From contig JALSII010000056.1 in assembly GCA_026981645.1 (NCBI GenBank), positions 1 through 42,266 on the forward strand: a stretch of 42,266 nt of DNA, given 5' to 3'. The position numbers were made by a program, and so were the translations under genes. Below the pieces are notes generated by a model. That model was not told the DNA's origin. It worked only from the letters and a program-made list of their open reading frames with translations, and did no database searches. Source of the DNA: Hyphomicrobiales bacterium. GTDB taxonomy: Bacteria; Pseudomonadota; Alphaproteobacteria; Rhizobiales; Devosiaceae. This document shows positions 37,201 to 42,266 of the stretch, piece after piece. Each line of letters opens with the position of its first letter. The first letter of the stretch is position 1.

Positions 37201-37890
37201 ATGGACCTGCCCTTACAAATTCTCATTCTGCTGCCCATCGGCCTTGGTCTGCTCGGCTTCATCGAGCCGTGTACCATTGGCGGGCACCTGTTGTTTCTGG
37301 ACAGTCAGAAAAGCCGCAGTCAGCCCGAAAAAATCAGCGCAGTGCTGATTTTTGTGGCCATGCGCTCGCTGGTGGCGGGGCTGTTCGGGGGGCTGATTGC
37401 TTTTGCCGGGCAGTGGCTCATCGGGGTGCAGACCGGCATCTGGCTGGTGTTCGGTTCAATTTATCTGGCGGTTGGCCTGGCGTTCTTCGCCGGAAAGGCC
37501 GGGCTGGTGAAACAACGTATTGAACTGGCACCAGACGCCTGGAAACGGGTGCAGAACCCTGTGGTTCTTGGTCTTGCCTTCGGGTTGAACATTCCGGCCT
37601 GTGCCGCTCCCATCCTGTTCGGGCTTTTGGGGCTGGCAGCGGCAACGGGTACGGTTTTTGTCGGCTTTTTCATGATGTTCCTGTTCGGGTTGTTTTTATC
37701 GCTGCCGCTGGTGTTTTTCGCCTTCATTCCAAGGCTGGCAGGCACTCTTGACCGGCTGGCGGTAAAGCTTACAGGGATGGGCTGGGTTCTTGGGGGCGTG
37801 TTCGTTCTGCTCGGGCTGTGGTCCATCTGGTTCGGCCTTTATGTGGACCCGGCAAACTGGGTTGGTGACTTGTGGCCGAAGGGGGCTTGA
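37201..37890 (+). CDS. CcdA/DsbD-transmembrane-like protein with two conserved cysteines
   Basis: A 229-residue membrane protein with about six helices. The first segment contains GFIEPCTIGGHLLF (Cys24) and the fourth NIPACAAPILFG (Cys134); one Cys-Pro-type cysteine in helix 1 and one in helix 4 is the arrangement of CcdA/DsbD, which carry thiol reducing power across the membrane. No thioredoxin domain is fused. Only two cysteines are present. The next gene overlaps or abuts its stop, so it is co-transcribed with the MFS gene and probably with the CMD gene. The periplasmic partner is unknown. Confidence 0.72.
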   Translation: MDLPLQILILLPIGLGLLGFIEPCTIGGHLLFLDSQKSRSQPEKISAVLIFVAMRSLVAGLFGGLIAFAGQWLIGVQTGIWLVFGSIYLAVGLAFFAGKAGLVKQRIELAPDAWKRVQNPVVLGLAFGLNIPACAAPILFGLLGLAAATGTVFVGFFMMFLFGLFLSLPLVFFAFIPRLAGTLDRLAVKLTGMGWVLGGVFVLLGLWSIWFGLYVDPANWVGDLWPKGA

Positions 37891-37895
37891 AACCG

Positions 37896-39125
37896 GTGGC
37901 CGAAAAAAGGCGTTTTGCCGGTGTTGCCATTGCCGGCATCAGCTTTCAGGCTGGTTCCACAGCCGTTGATTCGGCAACCATCATGTCAGCCCTTGTGTTC
38001 CAGTTGACCGGCAGTTCCATCCTTGTGGGGCTGGTAACGGCCGTTCTGCGTTTCGGCTGGCTGTTTCCTCAACTGTTTGTCGGGTTTCTGGCCACCCGTT
38101 CCGGTTCCTCCATGCACTATTACAAAATCGGGGCTTTCGGGCGGGCAACCGCCATGGCTCTGATGGCGGCGCTGTTGTGGCTGGGCGGCGGTCTGCCCAC
38201 CTCGCTGCTTGCATTTTTTGTCATGATATTGTGGGTGGCTTACGCTTTCATCAGCGGCATTGTTGCCGTCCCCTATAATGACATTGTGGCCCGTGCGGTT
38301 CCCTCCCGATTGCGCAGCCGCCTGCTGGCAACGCGTTTTTTTGGCGGAGGAGTTCTGGCGCTTGGTGTGGTGGGCGTCGCCGACAGGCTGGCGGGGACTT
38401 ATGCGTTTCCGCTTTCCTACGCCGCCATTATTGCAATGGCCTCGGCGCTGATGTTTGTTTCCTCCTTTGTGTTCAGCGCTATGGGGGAGCCGGAAACGGC
38501 GCAGGGATCGCCGAAAAAACCCGGTTTTCTCGCCTATTTGCGCACCGGAAAAGAGGTTTTCCGCAAAGATTTCCGTTTCAGGCGCTTTGTCTATGCACAA
38601 TGGTGCGGCGGGGCGGTGCTGATGGCGATGCCGTTTTATGTGGTTTATGCCAGCGTCTCGGGCTTCGATCTGGCCCGCGTGGCATGGCTTCTGGGCGCGC
38701 AAACGCTTGGTGCCCTGCTCTCCAACTTCCTCTGGGGGTGGTGGGGGGATCATCTGGGCAAGGTTAGTCTGCTCAAGGCCATTGCCCTGGGGCGAATTGT
38801 GCCAGCGCTGGCCATTCTGTTTCTGGCTTTTTTTGCGACCGCTGACAACGCGGACCTGTTCTATGTATTTTTAGTCATATTCTTTGTGACCGGGGCGCTG
38901 GCCAACGGACTGACCATTGCGGTTATCGGATTTCTGATGGAGATTTCCCCCGAGGACCAGCGCCCCGCCTATAGCGGCTATTTCAACGCCATCACCGCCC
39001 CGGCATTCCTGTTGCCGTTGGCGGCGGGAATAATTGCCAGCCTGTTCGGCCTGCTGCTAGTTTTTGCGCTTTCAGCGGTGGCGGCTCTGGCCCAGTTCTT
39101 GCTGCTGCGGACAATCAGAGCCTGA
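37896..39125 (+). CDS. Major facilitator superfamily transporter
   Basis: A roughly 409-residue membrane protein with about 12 hydrophobic segments. The loop between helices 2 and 3 (FVGFLATRSGSSMHYYKIGAFG) and the second-half LWGWWGDHLGKVSLL resemble the MFS motif A. The subfamily is not recognised, so no substrate can be given. The start codon is uncertain: GTG 37896 has GGGGG ten bases upstream, whereas GTG 37872 overlaps the upstream gene by 19 bases. The stop is two bases from the stop of the convergent multicopper oxidase. Confidence 0.8.
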   Translation: MAEKRRFAGVAIAGISFQAGSTAVDSATIMSALVFQLTGSSILVGLVTAVLRFGWLFPQLFVGFLATRSGSSMHYYKIGAFGRATAMALMAALLWLGGGLPTSLLAFFVMILWVAYAFISGIVAVPYNDIVARAVPSRLRSRLLATRFFGGGVLALGVVGVADRLAGTYAFPLSYAAIIAMASALMFVSSFVFSAMGEPETAQGSPKKPGFLAYLRTGKEVFRKDFRFRRFVYAQWCGGAVLMAMPFYVVYASVSGFDLARVAWLLGAQTLGALLSNFLWGWWGDHLGKVSLLKAIALGRIVPALAILFLAFFATADNADLFYVFLVIFFVTGALANGLTIAVIGFLMEISPEDQRPAYSGYFNAITAPAFLLPLAAGIIASLFGLLLVFALSAVAALAQFLLLRTIRA

Positions 39126-39127
39126 AA

Positions 39128-40594
39128 TTAGACAACCGTGAACTGCCCCATCATCCCGGCGTCTTCATGTTCCAGAATATGACAGTGATACATGTAGGGC
39201 AGGTTGGGGTCGGTATAATCCTCAAAACGTGTCAGGATGCGGGCGCGTTCACCGGGGCGCAGCAGAATGGTGTCTTTCAGACCCTGTTCTTCGGGTCCGA
39301 CCGGTCTGCCGTCCCGGTCCAGAATGCGGAACTGGGTGTTGTGCACATGGAAGGGGTGAGACATGCGTGAGCGGTTCTCCAGCTCCCAGATTTCGGTGGT
39401 GTTGACCGGAACCGCCTCGTTGATGACATTCATGTCCATCTGGACGTCATTGATGGTAAAGCGCCCCATCATCATCATGCCGCGCATGTCGAGCACAAAA
39501 CGGCGGGTGTTGACGGCTTGGGCGGCAACAGCCGGAGCCAGGCTTGCCAGTTTTGCGGGCAGCGGGTTTGAGGGGGTAAGATTTTGAGAGGGCCTTAGTT
39601 CAAGAAAAGCAAATTCAGGGCTGAGCTCTGTTTGTGAGAGGCGCACAAAATGGGTCAGGGTGGTATTTTCCCCGTCTGACATGTCCACGACAATCTCGGC
39701 GCGCTCGCCCGGGGCCAGCGCCATAACCTGCATTTCCACCGGCTGAGCCAGCAGGCCGCCATCGGAGGCGATTTTTCTGAAACTGCGCCCGTCGGAAAAA
39801 CCAATGGTGTAGATGGAGCCGTTGGCCCCGTTGAGCAGGCGCAGGCGCACCAGGGTGGTGGTGACATCAAACACTGCGCCGATGGTGCCATTGGCCATGG
39901 GGATGTTGCCGGTCATGCCCATCATGTTGTCGTGCATGGTGGGTGCATAGGGCATGGTGCCGTCGGTCAGGATTGTTCTGTCCTGCAGGGCAATGGGGAT
40001 ATCATCGACCCCGTAGGTTGAGGGCAGGTCAAGGGCTTTGGCCTCCTCGTCCTCGACAATAATCATGCCCGCAATACCGGCCCAGACCTGCTCGGCGGTT
40101 TTGCCCATCAGGTGGGAATGATACCACATGGTTGAGGCCTTCTGACGGATTTTGAATTCGGGAGACCAGGTGGTGCCGGGGTCAATGACCTGATGGGGGC
40201 CACCATCGGCATGGGCGGGCAGGTGGAAACCATGCCAGTGCAGGGTGGTTTTTTCGCGCAGGGAGTTGGTGACGTTCAGGCGCACATTTTCCTGAGCGCC
40301 AAAGCGCATTACCGGCCCGAGGAATGCGCCATTGATGCCTTTTGTGGGGGTTTTCAAACCCGCAACAAATTCGCTTACGCCATCCTGAATATCCAGATTG
40401 AAAATCCGTGTACCGGCGTCCATGCGCCCCTCTTCAAGGGGAGGAATGGCCAGCGGGTTTTTTATGCCGCCAACGGTTGCCGCTTTTGTCGACTGGGAAA
40501 AGAGCAGCGCGGCGGCGCTTCCGGTTGCGCCAAGGGCGGCGGTGCCGAGCAACAGGTTGCGGCGGGAGAGGGCTGTGGTTTTGGCGCGCATCAT
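39128..40594 (-). CDS. Tat-exported multicopper oxidase (CueO/laccase-like)
   Basis: A 488-residue periplasmic copper enzyme. The N-terminus has a twin-arginine signal (SRRNLLLG, residues 10-17) and Ala-rich h-region. The four copper-binding His clusters are visible: HWHGFHLPAHADG, WYHSHLMG, HPFHVHN and YHCHILEHEDAGMM. Such enzymes oxidise Cu(I), other metals or phenols at the cost of O2. The Met-rich segments (DMRGMMMMGRFTIND, MHDNMMGMTGN) agree with a copper-handling role. I used ATG 40594 (MMRAKTT) with AAAGAG upstream; the longer frame to 40738 would bury the twin-arginine signal. A 24-base dyad sits in its predicted promoter. Confidence 0.9.
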   Translation of the reverse strand: MMRAKTTALSRRNLLLGTAALGATGSAAALLFSQSTKAATVGGIKNPLAIPPLEEGRMDAGTRIFNLDIQDGVSEFVAGLKTPTKGINGAFLGPVMRFGAQENVRLNVTNSLREKTTLHWHGFHLPAHADGGPHQVIDPGTTWSPEFKIRQKASTMWYHSHLMGKTAEQVWAGIAGMIIVEDEEAKALDLPSTYGVDDIPIALQDRTILTDGTMPYAPTMHDNMMGMTGNIPMANGTIGAVFDVTTTLVRLRLLNGANGSIYTIGFSDGRSFRKIASDGGLLAQPVEMQVMALAPGERAEIVVDMSDGENTTLTHFVRLSQTELSPEFAFLELRPSQNLTPSNPLPAKLASLAPAVAAQAVNTRRFVLDMRGMMMMGRFTINDVQMDMNVINEAVPVNTTEIWELENRSRMSHPFHVHNTQFRILDRDGRPVGPEEQGLKDTILLRPGERARILTRFEDYTDPNLPYMYHCHILEHEDAGMMGQFTVV

Positions 40595-40700
40595 TTTTCT
40601 CTTTTTTGGCTTTGGCGTAAAAAGTCCGACGAATGCCGGGCGGGGACTGGTTTTATTGTGCAATCCGCATGTGTGAAGCAATAGCGGCAGCAATGAAACG

Positions 40701-40730
40701 AATATATTACCTTTTGGTAATATATGTCCA
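40701..40730 (-). promoter_or_regulatory. Predicted multicopper oxidase promoter with 24-base perfect dyad
   Basis: Ten-base arms ATATATTACC (40702-40711) and GGTAATATAT (40716-40725) face each other over TTTT. On the minus strand TGGACA (40730-40725) and TATATT (40706-40701) are 18 bases apart and bracket the dyad, whose centre is nearly in the middle of the spacer. A dyad between -35 and -10 with a long spacer resembles MerR/CueR-type promoters, but a simple repressor site is equally possible. The predicted start lies about 100 bases before the oxidase ATG. Confidence 0.55.
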
Positions 40731-40808
40731 GTTCCCATGGAAGAGGCCGCTGAAAGGCGGTCCCGGTGGTGAGGAAAAACAGTTATTCGCGAACGTTGTT
40801 TCCATGTG

Positions 40809-40843
40809 TTGACATTAGTTATTTTCTATGGTTGTTAATTAAC
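40809..40843 (+). promoter_or_regulatory. Possible promoter and palindrome of the ArsR operon
   Basis: TTGACA (40809-40814) is a perfect -35. At 17 to 19 bases follow TTGTTA, TGTTAA or GTTAAT, none a strong -10. The perfect palindrome GTTAATTAAC (40834-40843) overlaps this area, 21 bases before the ArsR ATG, where an autoregulating ArsR protein would be expected to bind. Confidence 0.45.
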
Positions 40844-40864
40844 GAAAGTGGAAATATACACGAT

Positions 40865-41191
40865 ATGTCAGACTTGCCCGATACGTTTTCCGCCCTTGGC
40901 GATGGTACCCGTTTTGCGATTGTGGAGCGATTGCTGGAGAGGGGGGAACTATCGGCGGGTGATTTGCTCGACGTTAGCGCGGTATCGGCTCCGGCGATTT
41001 CGCGCCACCTCAAGGTGCTGCGTAAAGCGGGGATAATCGAACAGCGTATCGACAAGCAACGCCGCATCTATTCGGTCCGACCCGAAGCGGTCGGGGCCAT
41101 CGGGAGGTGGTCAATGTCCTATCGCTGCTTTTGGGAAGGCAGTCTTGAGAGGCTTGCGGGAGCCCTTGACAAAGAAAATATGCGCCAATGA
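40865..41191 (+). CDS. ArsR family winged-helix transcriptional regulator
   Basis: A 108-residue regulator. The HTH region DLLDVSAVSAPAISRHLKVLRKAGIIEQRIDKQRRIYSV is typical of ArsR. It lacks the Cys-x-Cys metal motif in the third helix and ends with a W-x-x-x-Y/F pattern (RWSMSYRCFW), as in the subgroup paired with SRPBCC proteins. So it is unlikely to sense arsenic. The ATG at 40865 is used rather than the frame open to 40766. Its stop overlaps the SRPBCC start by four bases. Confidence 0.88.
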   Translation: MSDLPDTFSALGDGTRFAIVERLLERGELSAGDLLDVSAVSAPAISRHLKVLRKAGIIEQRIDKQRRIYSVRPEAVGAIGRWSMSYRCFWEGSLERLAGALDKENMRQ

Positions 41192-41625
41192 AGGAGTTGC
41201 GGATCGAGCGACGGTTTCCAGTCGCTCCGGCCATGGTTTTTGCTTTTGTCACAGAAACAGAAAATCTCGTTAAATGGTGGGGGCCCGAAGGCACTTCGCT
41301 TGGTGAGCATAATCTGGACCTGAGCAAAACCGGCGACTGGTTTTTTGTGCTCGTTGATCCCGCCGGAGGGCGCACGCGGGTCAGCGGCGTTGTGCTGGAA
41401 GTTGATCCTCCCAATCGGGTTGAGTTTACTCTGGTGCTCCCCTCAAAGGAGGGGCCTGCTGAAATTGACAGTGTTGTGCGGTTTGAAATATCCCCGGATG
41501 GTGCCGGAGGAACGGTTCTTGTACTCACCCAGACCGGCCTCACCAGCGAGCAGATTGTGGAAGGTAGCACAAATGGCTGGATTTCGACCCTGACGAGGCT
41601 GGAGAGATTGCTGAGTAAACTCTGA
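41188..41625 (+). CDS. SRPBCC/AHSA1-domain protein
   Basis: A 145-residue protein of the START-like SRPBCC (AHSA1) family. It shows the usual beginning IERRFPVAPAMVFAFVTETENLVKWWGPEG and later GTVLVLTQTGLTSEQI and the final helix GWISTLTRLERLL. The fold has a hydrophobic ligand cavity, but the ligand is unknown. The pair ArsR-SRPBCC, usually with overlapping start and stop as here (ATGA), is a common operon in Rhizobiales. Confidence 0.88.
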   Translation: MKELRIERRFPVAPAMVFAFVTETENLVKWWGPEGTSLGEHNLDLSKTGDWFFVLVDPAGGRTRVSGVVLEVDPPNRVEFTLVLPSKEGPAEIDSVVRFEISPDGAGGTVLVLTQTGLTSEQIVEGSTNGWISTLTRLERLLSKL

Positions 41626-41697
41626 TGCTTTGCAGCCGTGAAACAAGAATTTCTTTACCTGAGACTTTAGCGACTATTCATCACAATGGAGGAAACA

Positions 41698-42012
41698 ATG
41701 GCTAAATTTGCAATATTCTATCTTGGTGGCAACAAAGAAATGAGCCCGGAGGACGCCAAAGCCCACCGGCAGGGCTGGCAGGACTGGCTTGGGGGGCTGG
41801 GGGAGGCCGTTATCAGTCCCGGCAACCCGATGATGGGCAACAAAACCGTCACCGGGGCGGGCGTTACCGATACGGACGGCGCCAGGCGCATCACCGGTTA
41901 TACGGTGGTTGAAGCGGCGGATATGGATGCGGCGCTGGCTATGGCCAAAGACTGCCCGTTTCTTGATATGGGCACGCTGGAAATTGCCGAAATGATGAGC
42001 ATGGGGGGTTAA
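41698..42012 (+). CDS. YciI-like (YCII/DGPF) family protein
   Basis: A 104-residue protein of the YciI/DGPF fold, beginning MAKFAIFYLGGNKEMSPEDAKA and containing GLGEAVISPGNP and ADMDAALAMAKDCPFLD. YciI-like domains are small ferredoxin-like folds of unclear function. A strong GGAGGA lies four bases before the ATG at 41698. It follows the SRPBCC gene by 72 bases and is probably co-transcribed. Confidence 0.85.
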   Translation: MAKFAIFYLGGNKEMSPEDAKAHRQGWQDWLGGLGEAVISPGNPMMGNKTVTGAGVTDTDGARRITGYTVVEAADMDAALAMAKDCPFLDMGTLEIAEMMSMGG

Positions 42013-42016
42013 ATTT

Positions 42017-42070
42017 CCCCATCCCCTTCTCCCTCCCCCCATTTTGGGGGGGGAGGGTCGGGGTGGGGGG
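42017..42070 (+). repeat. G/C-rich palindromic intergenic element
   Basis: C-rich tracts (42017-42020, 42023-42026, 42031-42040) pair with G-rich tracts (from 42046 to 42070), a long stem with a short AT loop (42041-42045). The G-rich half has four G-tracts of at least three bases with loops of one or two bases, so it could also form a quadruplex. I recall similar G/C-rich palindromes scattered between genes in Rhizobiales genomes. It lies between two convergent genes and may act as a bidirectional terminator. Confidence 0.65.
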
Positions 42071-42109
42071 ACAAACCAAAGATATAAGAAGAGCTGGAAG
42101 CGCATCTCC

Positions 42110-42266
42110 TCACATGGGCCAGATTATCAAAATCATCGGCACGGCAACGGCGGTAACTATGATTTCGAGCGGCAGGCCCATGCGCCAGTAATCGCCGAAC
42201 TTATATCCCCCCGGACCCAGAATGAGCATGTTGTTCTTGTGGCCGATGGGGGTGAGGAAGGCGCAG
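42110..42266 (-). CDS. C-terminal end of an SLC13-family permease, truncated by the window edge
   Basis: Reading the minus strand from the edge gives AFLTPIGHKNNMLILGPGG then YKFGDYWRMGLPLEII and a hydrophobic end MILIIWPM before TGA. This is the closing helix-loop of SLC13/DASS-type permeases (the TPIGHQNN and GDYWRMGLPLE motifs). The substrate and the rest of the gene are outside the window. It converges on the YciI-like gene across the palindromic element. Confidence 0.8.
   Translation of the reverse strand, partial: CAFLTPIGHKNNMLILGPGGYKFGDYWRMGLPLEIIVTAVAVPMILIIWPM

Noticed and set aside
1..42266. CRISPR arrays, insertion sequences and toxin-antitoxin pairs
   Set aside because: I found no regularly spaced repeats, transposase motifs or paired small genes of that kind.

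Overview
The window looks like chromosomal DNA of an alphaproteobacterium, most likely Hyphomicrobiales (Rhizobiales). I infer this from gene content and order: a Suv3-like helicase, an S4 protein, fdxA and carD in a row; DUF3108 next to rpmB; cobS-cobT beside a J-domain protein and bolA; aroK-aroB beside a CNNM/CBS protein; a small membrane protein, xerD and accA; and an LdtR-type regulator. I see no insertion sequence, prophage, CRISPR array or rRNA. Both ends cut genes: an unidentified minus-strand gene start (1-70) and the C-terminus of an SLC13-type permease (42110-42266).

Layout. 1-2.9 kb: envelope genes (a D,D-carboxypeptidase, a CAP-domain lipoprotein, an LdtR-like winged-helix regulator). 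2.9-9.6 kb: a DctPQM TRAP transporter divergent from one large fused HyuA-HyuB (5-oxoprolinase-like) gene, with a perfect inverted repeat between them. 10-14.3 kb: a UgpBAEC-type glycerol-3-phosphate ABC transporter, then tRNA-Arg(CCT) on the other strand. 15-17.4 kb: a secreted SNase-fold protein with an altered active site, overlapping an M48 metalloprotease lipoprotein. 17.4-22.5 kb: carD, fdxA, S4 protein and Suv3-like helicase, all minus strand, with a clear terminator after carD. 22.9-25.1 kb: DUF3108 protein, rpmB and a queuosine-precursor-type (VUT) transporter. 25.1-29.7 kb: phytase-like protein, cobT, cobS and a J-domain protein, minus strand. 29.7-36.5 kb: bolA, CNNM/CBS protein, aroB, aroK, small membrane protein, xerD, accA and an L,D-transpeptidase. 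36.6-42.3 kb: a more accessory-looking block with a carboxymuconolactone-decarboxylase-family protein, a two-cysteine CcdA-like membrane protein, an MFS transporter, a Tat-exported multicopper oxidase, an ArsR-SRPBCC-YciI operon and a G-rich palindrome.

How parts may work together. The TRAP transporter and fused oxoprolinase are probably one unit for uptake and ring-opening of 5-oxoproline or a similar cyclic amide. Both solute-binding-protein genes (dctP, ugpB) are followed by a strong intercistronic stem-loop, which would favour excess binding protein over permease. Three separate peptidoglycan genes (carboxypeptidase, LdtR-like regulator, L,D-transpeptidase) sit in the window, though not adjacent. 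The multicopper oxidase and the ArsR operon diverge from a 270-bp spacer carrying two different palindromes.

The observations I rate highest are the J-domain gene, whose conserved N-terminus is encoded upstream of any ATG/GTG/TTG and seems to start at CTG; the 24-bp dyad inside the predicted multicopper oxidase promoter; the SNase-family protein with two key acidic residues replaced; and the operator-like repeat between TRAP and oxoprolinase genes. I did not find anything I would confidently call a wholly new system.
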